From Lentisphaerae bacterium RIFOXYA12_64_32 (lineage in GTDB: Bacteria > Verrucomicrobiota > Lentisphaeria > Oligosphaerales > YB12-FULL-65-16): a stretch of DNA of 42,510 nt. The position numbers and the translations under genes are program-made. The notes under the pieces were generated by a model. The model searched no databases. It was not told where the DNA came from and worked only from the letters and a program-made list of their open reading frames with translations. Where the stretch lies: NCBI GenBank assembly GCA_001803235.1, contig MHBL01000242.1:1-42510 (forward strand). Direction: 5' to 3'. Numbering within the stretch: position 1 is the first letter of the stretch; each line of letters begins with the position of its first letter. This document shows positions 9,187 through 16,662 of the stretch, piece by piece.

Positions 9187-9317
9187 GATCATGTACAGGC
9201 GTTACTCGCTTGCGTCAGAACGTTCTGGCAAAGTGGCGGGACCGGCTCGGTCCCGCGGGTGCCGGAGCGAGCCGCTCCGGCCACTCTATTGGGCCCCGCG
9301 AGTAACATGGGAGTGGC
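9187..9317. repeat. Interspersed repeat copy with twin hairpins (AGTGGC family)
   Basis: Core arms AGTGGC (9232-9237) and GCCACT (9280-9285) enclose two perfect hairpins: 9237-9255 (CGGGACCG-GCT-CGGTCCCG) and 9261-9281 (GCCGGAGCG-AGC-CGCTCCGGC). Flanks on both sides (GATCATGT..GGCGTTACTC at the left, GTAACATGGGA at the right) match the copy at 38244-38437 in the same orientation, so the repeat unit is larger than the core. The 9055-9422 gap holds only repeats; no gene is visible. Confidence 0.75.
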
Positions 9318-9375
9318 GGGTGGGAACGCACGGCAACGGGCATCCGCGACTCCCATGAAACTGAAGGGGCCCGAG

Positions 9376-9399
9376 GCCCGCGAGGACGCGGGCGCTCCA
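9376..9399. repeat. 24-bp dispersed repeat, copy 1
   Basis: GCCCGCG-AGGA-CGCGGGC followed by GCTCCA; identical over 24 bases to 34035-34058. The first 18 bases form a 7-bp-stem hairpin. Confidence 0.7.
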
Positions 9400-9419
9400 A
9401 GTGTTGGGGGAACACTTGG
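9397..9419 (-). terminator. Hairpin just after the magIII-like gene
   Basis: CCAAGTGTT and AACACTTGG pair as a 9-bp stem with a 5-base GGGGG loop (CCCCC on the transcript). It begins 4 bases past the stop codon of the minus-strand gene ending at 9423. There is no T tract on the minus strand, so it may protect the RNA 3' end rather than terminate by itself. Confidence 0.4.
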
Positions 9420-9422
9420 CCC

Positions 9423-10097
9423 TCACCGCAACAACGGGTCCGCGTACGGCATGCGCTGGTAGTGGCGCTTGGCGTGTTCGACGAGCAGTGCGTGGAACTC
9501 CTGGTACACGACCAGGTCGCACGGCAACCGGCGCGCGCAGAAGCGCTTGACCGTGTCATAGTCGGCCACGGGTTTGACCAACCGCAGGTGCCCGAGGATG
9601 CGCCGCGTGTAGGCGTCGACGACCATTTCCTCTTGGCCGTAGGCGTAGAGCAGCATGCTGTCAGCCGTCTCCGGGCCCACGCCCCACACGTCCAGCAGTG
9701 CGGCGCGGGTTGGGACTTGCCCCGCCAAACCGGTGTAGAACGCCGCGAACTCGCGCAGTTTCCGCGCCTTGGCGTTGAAGTATCCGGAAGCCCGGATCAG
9801 CGTTGCCAGGTCCGGCTGGGCGAGTGAAAGAACGCCCTGCGGACTCAGCACGTTGCGATCCGCGAGCGCACGCAGCGCTCGCTCCACGTTCGGCCAGGCC
9901 GTGTTCTGCGTCAGGATCGCGCCGGCGCAGATCTCGAACCGCTCGGCGTCATTCCGCGGGAACGAGTAGTCGCCGACGTGGTAACCGCGGATAGCGCCGG
10001 TCTTGGTCGGGTTCGTCCCCGCCACGCCCAGCAGCGGCCACCAGCCCTGTGGGCCGTAGGCGCCGAACAGCGTTTCGTAGATGTGCGTCAGGGTCAT
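9423..10097 (-). CDS. MagIII-type endonuclease III-family DNA glycosylase
   Basis: 224 residues, cytoplasmic. Features of the HhH-GPD superfamily are clear: the substrate-pocket segment AGAILTQNTAWPNVE (58-72), the helix-hairpin-helix LLDVWGVGPETADSMLLYA (134-152) and the catalytic Asp161 in VVDAYTRRI. There is no C-terminal four-cysteine iron-sulfur loop, unlike classical Nth, which fits the MagIII / COG2231 branch that excises alkylated purines such as 3-methyladenine. Base excision repair of alkylation damage is therefore the likely role; exact base specificity cannot be read from the sequence. The start has a weak ribosome site and lies inside a short heptamer array (10094-10128). Confidence 0.85.
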   Translation of the reverse strand: MTLTHIYETLFGAYGPQGWWPLLGVAGTNPTKTGAIRGYHVGDYSFPRNDAERFEICAGAILTQNTAWPNVERALRALADRNVLSPQGVLSLAQPDLATLIRASGYFNAKARKLREFAAFYTGLAGQVPTRAALLDVWGVGPETADSMLLYAYGQEEMVVDAYTRRILGHLRLVKPVADYDTVKRFCARRLPCDLVVYQEFHALLVEHAKRHYQRMPYADPLLR

Positions 10098-10128
10098 GGG
10101 TGGGTGTTCAGGGGTCAGGGGTCAGAAA
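10094..10128 (-). repeat. Short 7-mer array spanning the magIII-like start codon
   Basis: Five units in phase on the plus strand: TCATGGG, TGGGTGT, TCAGGGG, TCAGGGG, TCAGAAA. The first contains the complement of the ATG. This is the only array seen at a 5' end. Confidence 0.55.
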
Positions 10129-10405
10129 AGCATGCGACCTGTACAGGTAAACCCGGCCTTGCGGTAGGGTGCCCGCATGCGGACAGGCATCCTGAACGGC
10201 GCCGCTCGTAGTGGTGTCGCAGTCCCGGCGGTTGTCCGCCGGGCAAGACACCATCCGCACGCCACGACGCCACGACGCGCCAGATGGGCTCTTGGCGCTC
10301 CACTTCGTTGCGCGCACTGCGAGCCCACTACGAACGGGCGTCACCTGCCGTCCACGGCGGGGCCTTCTCTCTCTCTGGACTTGCCCGCGCAGGTCGAAAG
10401 CATAC
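10122..10405. repeat. Palindromic interspersed element, copy A
   Basis: The core at 10206-10334 (129 bp) has 19-bp imperfect terminal inverted repeats (TTCGTAGTGG type; ACTGCGAGCCCACTACGAA at the right end). An outer pair of inverted arms (GACCTGTACAGGTAAAC on the left, ACTTGCCCGCGCAGGTCGAA on the right) surrounds the core. Copy B at 14735-14995 has the same length core in opposite orientation. Copy A carries about 37 extra bases between the left outer arm and the core. No protein is encoded. Confidence 0.75.
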
Positions 10406-10430
10406 CGTCGCCCGGGGGCGGGGCCAGGGG

Positions 10431-10484
10431 GCGGTTCCGCCGGATCCGCCAGATCGGTCTGATCCGACTGATCCGTCCGATGCG
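10431..10484. repeat. 9-mer tandem array
   Basis: Six consecutive nonamers: GCGGTTCCG, CCGGATCCG, CCAGATCGG, TCTGATCCG, ACTGATCCG, TCCGATGCG. The last six bases (GATCCG) are best conserved. It lies downstream of mtnA, between its heptamer tail and repeat copy A. Confidence 0.7.
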
Positions 10485-10514
10485 GCCCACCATCGCCTGC
10501 CATTGGCCTCTCCC

Positions 10515-10556
10515 CCCCTGGAACCCGAAACCTGACACCTCTCCTGCTCCGCCCCG
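10515..10556 (-). repeat. Weak 7-mer array after the mtnA stop
   Basis: Six heptamers in exact phase with the stop codon at 10557-10559: CCCCTGG, AACCCGA, AACCTGA, CACCTCT, CCTGCTC, CGCCCCG (plus strand). Only the middle units are clearly alike. Confidence 0.4.
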
Positions 10557-11678
10557 TCACCCCCCACAACGCGCCATGAACTCGCGGATCGTCTCAGGGT
10601 ACGGTGGGCGCAGGATGCCGCGCTCCGTGATGATACCGGCGATCAGTTCGGCCGGGGTCACATCGAACGCGGGGTTGTACACCTTGCAGTCCGCCGGCGC
10701 CGTGAGCCGGCCGAAGCCGTGGCGGATCTCGTCTGCGGCGCGCTGCTCGATCGGGATCTGGCTGCCCTGCGCCAGGGCGCTGTCGATCGTGGAGTACGGT
10801 GCGGCGACGTAGAACGGAATGCCATGGTGCCGTGCGAGGATCGCAACCCCGTACGTGCCGATCTTGTTCGCCGTGTCACCGTTGGCGGCGATCCGGTCCG
10901 CGCCGACGATGACCATTTGCACGCGCCCCTCGCGCATCACCTGCGCGGCCATATTGTCGCAGATCAGGGTCACGTCGACACCGGCGCGGTGCAACTCCCA
11001 CGCCGTCAACCGCGCGCCCTGCAGCAGGGGCCGCGTCTCGTCGGCGAACACGCGCGGCGCCAAGCCGCGCTCCTGCGCCGCGTAGATCGGTGCCAGGGCG
11101 GTGCCGAAATCGCTCGTGGCCAGCGCCCCGGCATTGCAGTGCGTCAGGACGCCCACGCCCTTGCGCCCCTCGAACAGCGCCACACCATTCTCACCGATAG
11201 CGCGGCACAACGCCATATCCTCATCCAGGATCGCCAGCGCCTCCCGGGCCAGTGCGTCTTTCAGCGCCGCGACTGCCGCCGCTCCGGTTCCCTTTCCCTC
11301 GACCCTCTCCCCTCTCCCCTCGTCCCCCGCGCCCGCCTCGAGTTTCCGCACGCACCGGTTCACCGCCCAGGCAAGGTTCACCGCCGTCGGGCGCGCCGCG
11401 CCGATCACCGCGGCGTGCTCACGCACCTCGGCGAGGAACGCGGTTGCGGACTTCGCACCACTGTGCTGGCAGACCGCGGTCAGTCCGAGTGCTGCCGCGC
11501 AGCCGATCGCCGGCGCGCCGCGCACGACCAAACGCTTGATCGCGTCGACAATCTCGTCGCGGTCGTCCGTCTCGATGTAGACCAACTCACCCGGCAACCG
11601 CGTCTGGTCAATCAGCCGCAACTTGCCCGGCAGCATCCCCTGCCCCGTCCCTGTTCGCGTCCAGCGTACTGCATCCAT
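10557..11678 (-). CDS. mtnA: Methylthioribose-1-phosphate isomerase
   Basis: 373 residues. It converts 5-methylthioribose-1-phosphate to methylthioribulose-1-phosphate in the methionine salvage pathway, in the cytoplasm. The family signatures are present: RGAPAIG near residue 55, LTHCNAGALAT with the catalytic Cys181, GADRIAANGD with the catalytic Asp261, and the ending YNPAFDVTPAELI. The ATG at 11678 is preferred over an in-frame GTG at 11687, because the ribosome site GGAGGA (complement of 11690-11695) is 11 bases from the ATG but only 2 from the GTG. No other salvage gene is adjacent. Oddity: a Gly/Glu/Arg-rich insertion (GDEGRGERVEGKG) is encoded by an internal heptamer array (11290-11324). 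Confidence 0.95.
   Translation of the reverse strand: MDAVRWTRTGTGQGMLPGKLRLIDQTRLPGELVYIETDDRDEIVDAIKRLVVRGAPAIGCAAALGLTAVCQHSGAKSATAFLAEVREHAAVIGAARPTAVNLAWAVNRCVRKLEAGAGDEGRGERVEGKGTGAAAVAALKDALAREALAILDEDMALCRAIGENGVALFEGRKGVGVLTHCNAGALATSDFGTALAPIYAAQERGLAPRVFADETRPLLQGARLTAWELHRAGVDVTLICDNMAAQVMREGRVQMVIVGADRIAANGDTANKIGTYGVAILARHHGIPFYVAAPYSTIDSALAQGSQIPIEQRAADEIRHGFGRLTAPADCKVYNPAFDVTPAELIAGIITERGILRPPYPETIREFMARCGG
11290..11324 (-). repeat. 7-mer array inside the mtnA coding sequence
   Basis: Five units in phase on the plus strand: CCCTTTC, CCTCGAC, CCTCTCC, CCTCTCC, CCTCGTC. They encode a low-complexity, charged linker in a region where the isomerase family usually has a surface loop. 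Confidence 0.6.
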
Positions 11679-11789
11679 GGTTTTCACTGTCCTCCGGCTG
11701 CGTCACGCCACCCGCCTGCTGTCCGGCTGAGCCGCATTTCATCAGACTATAGCGTTCCGACCCGCAAGGTTCGAGGACTCGAGCCCGCA

Positions 11790-11841
11790 CGGGGCGCATG
11801 TCAGCTTATGTTGCGCGCAACATAAAGTGACAGGCGCCCCG
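11790..11841. promoter_or_regulatory. 52-bp near-perfect palindrome between divergent genes
   Basis: Two 26-base arms match at 23 positions with no loop; the central 20 bases (11806-11825, TTATGTTGCG and its complement) are perfect. It lies between mtnA (minus) and the GHL6-like gene (plus), about 110 bases from each start, so it is badly placed for a terminator. It could be a large operator, a cruciform site or a foldback repeat. Confidence 0.6.
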
Positions 11842-11950
11842 TGATCCACCCGCCACGCTGGCATTTCGCCGTCCACTGGCCTATCTTCCCATTGCCTGGC
11901 GGGAACAAATCCCGCCAGACCCCGCTGCCGACCGCACGCAAGGAACAAGC

Positions 11951-14674
11951 ATGATGGCCAACATCCCGTCCACGCACCGTTGCCCGCTCCTCGTCACCGC
12001 ACTCAGCCTGATCCTCACGACTGGCCTGGCGCGCGCCCAAGATTCCACCCCGCCGACGCCCAAGTGGCTGTTCGACATCACACGCGTGGCGTACACAGAC
12101 CTGTCGAACATCCAGCGCGCCCAGGATTGGCCGGACAAGGTAATCCCCGACCTGGCCGAGGCCGGAGTGCAGATGTTCTTCTCGCGCTCTCACAGCGGCG
12201 ACACGTGGGAAGGACTCGGGTGGATCGGAAACTACGGCGCACCCGACCCGCAAATGAAGGGCAAACTCATCGACTGGCAGATAAGCGGCGGCGGCCGCGC
12301 GGAAGACGGCGCGCACGCCGGGCAACGCTGCCTGCGACTGGTCCACGCGCCCGTCCGGAAGGAGACCTACCTCAACCGGCACTGGGAACCGCGCAGCGGT
12401 CGGCAGGACGCCATGCTCGACCTGCTCAAGGGCAGCGTCTGTTATTGGTACAAGGCCGTGAGTGCGAAGAACGCGAAACTGTGGCTGGGCGTGATTCCCA
12501 TGTCGAAAGACCCGCTGGAGAACACCGGCGAATCACGCACCGGCATCCAAGTCCCGCCGGAACACATCGGCGACGGGCAATGGCATCAGGTCACCATCGA
12601 CTACGACTACACGAAGAGCGCCAAGGTCAAGTGGCTGCAGGTTTCCTGCTTCATCACCGGCGACGCAGCCGAACTGCTGCTCGATGACGTGGAATACGTC
12701 GGCACCCAGCCGCAACCCATTACAAACGGCAACTTCGAGACAACGGAAAAGGACCGGGACGGCACGCGCGAAGTCACGGACCTCTGTCACAAGAACGGGA
12801 TCAAGTACATCACCTACTACTGGGCCCAGCGCGAGCCGAAATCCGTCGGCGAGGCGCACCCGGACTGGAAGTGCCTGAACGCGAAAGGGAAACCCACCGT
12901 CTACTACTGCACCAATAACGCCGACTACCGCACCCTGGTCCGGGACCGGATCGTCGAACTCGTCCGCGACGTCGGGGTCGACGGCATCTTCTTCGACATG
13001 TTCCACGCCCGGGCCGACGAGTGCTACTGCGACGCGTGCAAGCGCAAGTTCCGCGACCTGACCGGGGAGGGACCGCCGGTTAAGGAGGACTTCGACAGCC
13101 TGCTGTGGCAACAGTGGGTGGATTTCAAGTACCGGTCCATCGAAGAGGCCCTGCTCGACTTCAACCGTGCCATCAAGGCGGCCAATCCCGAGGCGGTTCT
13201 GATCGTCAACACGTGGAACGCCTGGGTGTACCGGAACGGCCACAACATCCGCAACTCGATCCGCGTCGCGGACGTGGTCGACGGCCTGCTGGAGGAGACC
13301 GGGTGGTACGACGTGGTCGATCCGTCGTTCTTCGCGGCCCCGGCCCTGCACAATTTCATGGACTGGCATCTGGCCGGGCTCTGCAAGCGCACCCGCGCCT
13401 TCATGTGGAGCAGCCCCAGCATGCCCGGGTGGCGATCGATCCTGCCCCTGGAACCGCGCATTCGTGTCATGACCATGCTGACCAACGGTTGCGTGCCGGC
13501 GCAGTCCGCCCCCGACCGTGCCATCGTGAAGACATACATGGGCGAAATTGCCGAACGCGATGCGTACTTCCGCGGCGCCGCGCTCTACCCGTGGTGCGGA
13601 CTGGTCGTGTCCGAGAAGACTGAACTCTGGTACGGCCGCGATGACCCGAAGGAGCGCTACGTGAAAGGCGTCTACGGCGCGTACCAGGCGATGCTCGAGC
13701 GACACCTGCCGGTGTCCCTGGTCACCGACCGCGAACTCGAACTCGGACAACTCGAACCGTACAAGGTCCTGTTCATGCCGAACTGCGCCGCGATGTCCGA
13801 CAAGGAGCTCGATACGGTCCGCAAGTTCGTCGAAAACGGCGGCGGTTTGGTGACTACCTATGAAACGTCACTCTACGACGAGCACGCCCGGCCCCGCGAC
13901 AATTTCGGCCTGGCGGATCTCATGAAGGCGCGCAAGACCGGGACGTTCGACAACCTGAAAATGCGTGCCGGCTGGGACCCGATCGCCGTGCACAACGCGT
14001 TCCTCTACTTCCCGCCGGACTTCCGCTGGGCCCAGGACCCGGTCGTCGCCGCAACCCTGGCCACCAAGGGTGTCACCACACCGGCGGACCGGAACGATCC
14101 GAACATCCCCCTGCACTGCCGCATGCTGCTCGTCGAACCAGATGGCGTGCCCGCGTCGCCGCTGCGCGTGACCACCGCCCACTACGACAAGGCGACCGGC
14201 CAGACGGCACGGACCAACAACGTGGCGCTCGTCGAGTCGACCTACGGCAAGGGCAAGGTCATCTATCTGCCGTATGACATTTCCTGGGCATTCTTCCGCT
14301 ACGGCCACGACTACCTCGGCCGCATCATGGAATTGGCGCTGCGCGAGGTCGCGTCCGCGCCGCCGCCGGTCGAAGTCGCCGCCCCCGCCATCGTGCAGAC
14401 CATGACGTACGCTCAGGGCAACCGCCTGGTCGTGCACCTGCTCAACGACATCTCGTCCACCGGCCGTTCCCAGAACGTCCCGAGCGAGTCGCTCTACCTC
14501 CGGCGCGAGGTCATCCCGATCCACGACATCCAGGTCACGTTCCGCGACCCGGCTCTGAAACGCTTCACTCTCGTCCCCGGCAACGTCGCCCTGACTCCGA
14601 CACCGACCGACGCCGGTCTCACCGTCACAGTCCCGAAACTCGATATCCACGGCATGGTGGTCGCGGAACCGTAG
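11951..14674 (+). CDS. Secreted GHL6/GH42-like glycosidase with inserted carbohydrate-binding domain
   Basis: 907 residues with a signal peptide (LLVTALSLILTTGLARA, cleavage near residue 29) and AAGGA before the ATG. A TIM barrel begins at residue about 35 (SRSHSGDTWEGLGW), is interrupted at about 105-268 by a beta-sandwich that looks like a carbohydrate-binding module (LLLDDVEYVG at its end), and resumes with RDGTREVTDLCHKNGIKYI. The motif DGIFFDMF...CYCDACKRKF (about 342-362) is typical of the GHL6 putative glycosidase family. Residues about 585-800 are a GH42-type trimerisation/GATase-like domain (FMPNCAAMSDKELDTVRKFVENGGG), followed by a C-terminal beta domain. The likely role is extracellular cleavage of a galactoside- or fucoside-type glycan; the substrate is unknown. 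A 7-bp-stem hairpin at 14685-14709 follows the gene but has no T tract. Confidence 0.78.
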   Translation: MMANIPSTHRCPLLVTALSLILTTGLARAQDSTPPTPKWLFDITRVAYTDLSNIQRAQDWPDKVIPDLAEAGVQMFFSRSHSGDTWEGLGWIGNYGAPDPQMKGKLIDWQISGGGRAEDGAHAGQRCLRLVHAPVRKETYLNRHWEPRSGRQDAMLDLLKGSVCYWYKAVSAKNAKLWLGVIPMSKDPLENTGESRTGIQVPPEHIGDGQWHQVTIDYDYTKSAKVKWLQVSCFITGDAAELLLDDVEYVGTQPQPITNGNFETTEKDRDGTREVTDLCHKNGIKYITYYWAQREPKSVGEAHPDWKCLNAKGKPTVYYCTNNADYRTLVRDRIVELVRDVGVDGIFFDMFHARADECYCDACKRKFRDLTGEGPPVKEDFDSLLWQQWVDFKYRSIEEALLDFNRAIKAANPEAVLIVNTWNAWVYRNGHNIRNSIRVADVVDGLLEETGWYDVVDPSFFAAPALHNFMDWHLAGLCKRTRAFMWSSPSMPGWRSILPLEPRIRVMTMLTNGCVPAQSAPDRAIVKTYMGEIAERDAYFRGAALYPWCGLVVSEKTELWYGRDDPKERYVKGVYGAYQAMLERHLPVSLVTDRELELGQLEPYKVLFMPNCAAMSDKELDTVRKFVENGGGLVTTYETSLYDEHARPRDNFGLADLMKARKTGTFDNLKMRAGWDPIAVHNAFLYFPPDFRWAQDPVVAATLATKGVTTPADRNDPNIPLHCRMLLVEPDGVPASPLRVTTAHYDKATGQTARTNNVALVESTYGKGKVIYLPYDISWAFFRYGHDYLGRIMELALREVASAPPPVEVAAPAIVQTMTYAQGNRLVVHLLNDISSTGRSQNVPSESLYLRREVIPIHDIQVTFRDPALKRFTLVPGNVALTPTPTDAGLTVTVPKLDIHGMVVAEP

Positions 14675-14734
14675 GCACACCCGTGCTTTGCGTGGGAATG
14701 GGGCAAAGCCACCACGCGGGATACCGCCCGTTCG

Positions 14735-14995
14735 GGCCGGGCTATCGGTACGGCGTTTTCGACACGTGCGGGTAAATCCTGAGACAGAAAAGCCCAGCAT
14801 GGACGCCAGGATGCGCCTGTTCGTAGTGGGCTCGCAGTGCGCGGAACGAAGTGGAGCGCCAAGAGCCCATCCGGTGGTTGGGGCGGCGCGGCGTGGAGAT
14901 GGTGTCTTGCCCGGCGGACAACCGCCGGGACTGCGACACCACTACGAACGGTGCCGTGGCCAAGTTTACCCGCACAGGTCGGACGTTTTTGTCTG
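14735..14995. repeat. Palindromic interspersed element, copy B
   Basis: The core at 14820-14948 is 129 bp, with terminal inverted repeats TTCGTAGTGGGCTCGCAGT and ACTGCGACACCACTACGAA (17 of 19 paired). Outer arms CGACACGTGCGGGTAAA and TTTACCCGCACAGGTCG are also inverted copies. It is the reverse complement of copy A at 10122-10405. The 14675-15030 gap has no other content. Confidence 0.78.
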
Positions 14996-15030
14996 AGTCC
15001 CGCCCTTCAGACGGAAGTTGCAGCGACGCT

Positions 15031-15711
15031 TCAGCGCGCGACGCGCGGCGTTGCCTTGCGGACACGTGCCGACGCCCCGGTTCCCACCCCGCTGCGTAAC
15101 CGCTGCTCTTCCAGGATCCTCTCCAGTCTTCGGCTGACGATCGTTCGCAGTCGCGACGATGGGATGCGCTTCACCAGCCGCCGTGCCTCCCGGACGTCGA
15201 ACGCTCTCGGCAACTCCACCTCGGGGAGACTGACGAATAGCCGCGACTTCACTGGACTCAGGTAGAGACAATCCAGGAGTGCCTTCTCTGGTGTGGCCAT
15301 CTTGATCGCGCCATTGCCCACGGGCCTGAAGCCAACAAAGAAAGCAGGATCCACGTGGTGCACGGAAACCGTGCCCAGCGGCGTGACCCACTGCCGTGTG
15401 CGTGCCGGCGAGACCGCGTAGACGACACGCGGAATCTGAGAAATCATGCCGTGGTGAAACAGGGCACTCTGCAACGAAACATAGCTGGGGAGCGGCGCGG
15501 TCAGATACTCGGGCAATCGCAAGGCGTCGACTCGGTCCGGAAAGGCCCACACCCCGCGCTTCAGACGCACGATTTGCCCGGATTCGGAAAGGCGCTGCAG
15601 CACTCGACTGGCATGGCTGCCCTCGATTCCAAGCAGCGCTGCCGCATCCGCCGTATCCAACGCATCGACATCGGCCTCGCGCAATTGCCGGTAGGCGCCG
15701 ATGGACTTCAT
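15031..15711 (-). CDS. AbiEi-family type IV antitoxin / transcriptional regulator
   Basis: 226 residues. The N-terminal winged helix-turn-helix (about 15-65, AALLGIEGSHASRVLQRLSESGQIVRLKRGVWAF) is followed by the AbiEi C-terminal domain, with SYVSLQSALFHHGMI, the VHHVDPAFF segment and ATPEKALLDCLYL. In type IV systems the antitoxin represses the operon by binding inverted repeats and counteracts the nucleotidyltransferase toxin without a stable complex. The ATG at 15711 overlaps the toxin stop codon as ATGA, implying translational coupling. The toxin gene comes first here, the reverse of the usual antitoxin-first order. Confidence 0.85.
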   Translation of the reverse strand: MKSIGAYRQLREADVDALDTADAAALLGIEGSHASRVLQRLSESGQIVRLKRGVWAFPDRVDALRLPEYLTAPLPSYVSLQSALFHHGMISQIPRVVYAVSPARTRQWVTPLGTVSVHHVDPAFFVGFRPVGNGAIKMATPEKALLDCLYLSPVKSRLFVSLPEVELPRAFDVREARRLVKRIPSSRLRTIVSRRLERILEEQRLRSGVGTGASARVRKATPRVAR

Positions 15712-16466
15712 GTCGCGTCCTCCAGCATCTCGAGCACGCTCAATTGCATCGCGTCCCAAGCCGCCGGCGAATCATAGGCCGCACGGTCGTTCGGATCCAG
15801 GTAGGCCAACACTTGCCCTTTGAAGTCGTCGAATGACAGATCCAGCGAACGCAATCGGGCGGCTTCCTTCACGTCCGGCTTCAGCGAGCCAATCGCCTGT
15901 GCGCGTTCTCTTGAGAGCAGCAGATGCAGGTCGAAAATGTCGCGCGCCTGCGGAACGCTCCGAGTCGCCAGGGCTTCTATCTTCTGCAGCAGAGCGACAT
16001 CACCGGGGTAGTGAGGTGCCATGATAGGGGGTAGCCCGTAGCCTTGGACCAACGTCGGGCTGACGCTGCCAAGCACCGCGCCCCCACGCAAGCCCCTTCT
16101 GGAGAATTCGACCTTCGTGGGCACGACCTGCGCCGTTCCGGGCGTCAGCAGGCCCAGCTTCCAGCGCTGCGTCGTCTCGGATTGCTTGTGCTCCGTGACG
16201 TGTTCGACGTCCACGCGGTACACCCGAAGCGCCTGGCGGAAAGGGTTCGAGTCCAGGATGCCTCCGACCGTGTCCTGCACCACGTGAACGGGAACATTGG
16301 CCACATCAATGTCCATGTCTTCCGAATACCTCGGACTGCCGAAGAAAAAGCGCAGGTTGCAGCCTCCCTTAAGGGCATACCGGCTCTTGTCAGTCTTCTT
16401 CCCCAGGAACGAGAGAAGAAGCAGGTGGAACAACTCGACGCTCTGTTGAACGGAAAGGGCTTGCAT
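15708..16466 (-). CDS. AbiEii/AbiGii-family nucleotidyltransferase toxin
   Basis: 252 residues from the ATG at 16466. The nucleotidyltransferase fold is shown by YALKGGCNLRFF followed by RYSEDMDIDV (about residues 30-56), which holds the metal-binding acidic pair. Later segments LLQKIEALATR and ARDIFDLHLLL match the AbiEii C-terminal region. The family transfers nucleotides to tRNA or other targets to arrest growth, often upon phage infection. A longer frame starting at 16514 exists, but a promoter-like sequence (16473-16501) runs through it and points to transcription starting at or beside 16466, that is, a leaderless message. It is coupled by ATGA to the antitoxin gene. Confidence 0.85.
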   Translation of the reverse strand: MQALSVQQSVELFHLLLLSFLGKKTDKSRYALKGGCNLRFFFGSPRYSEDMDIDVANVPVHVVQDTVGGILDSNPFRQALRVYRVDVEHVTEHKQSETTQRWKLGLLTPGTAQVVPTKVEFSRRGLRGGAVLGSVSPTLVQGYGLPPIMAPHYPGDVALLQKIEALATRSVPQARDIFDLHLLLSRERAQAIGSLKPDVKEAARLRSLDLSFDDFKGQVLAYLDPNDRAAYDSPAAWDAMQLSVLEMLEDAT

Positions 16467-16469
16467 TCT

Positions 16470-16501
16470 TTTACAATACGTGTAAATGACACTCGAGTCA
16501 A
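16470..16501 (-). promoter_or_regulatory. Promoter with overlapping palindromic operator for the AbiEii/AbiEi pair
   Basis: Reading the minus strand: TTGACT (16501-16496), a 17-base spacer, then TATTGT (16478-16473). A palindrome TTTACA-CGTAT-TGTAAA (16486-16470) covers the -10 box. The predicted transcription start falls on or next to the ATG at 16466. It is likely bound by the antitoxin for autorepression (inference). Confidence 0.55.
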
Positions 16502-16662
16502 TTACCGGTATCAATATTTGGGTGCCATTCTCGCGCCTGATCCGTCAGACCAAGGCTGACGTGGAGGTTTGACCCTGTCGTGGGGGCACAGTATGGTACG
16601 ACGCGTCAGAATAAAGAGTATCGGGGGATGGACAACCACCCATGTTCGTGTGGCCTCAGTGT

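Noticed and set aside
11769..11790. GGTTCGA-like sequence resembling a tRNA T-arm upstream of the GHL6-like gene
   Set aside because: No acceptor, D or anticodon stems can be drawn around it; the symmetry belongs to the neighbouring palindrome.
10122..14995. Composite transposon carrying mtnA and the glycosidase gene
   Set aside because: The elements are too short to encode a transposase, none is present between them, and no target duplication is evident; only a non-autonomous repeat pair is supported.
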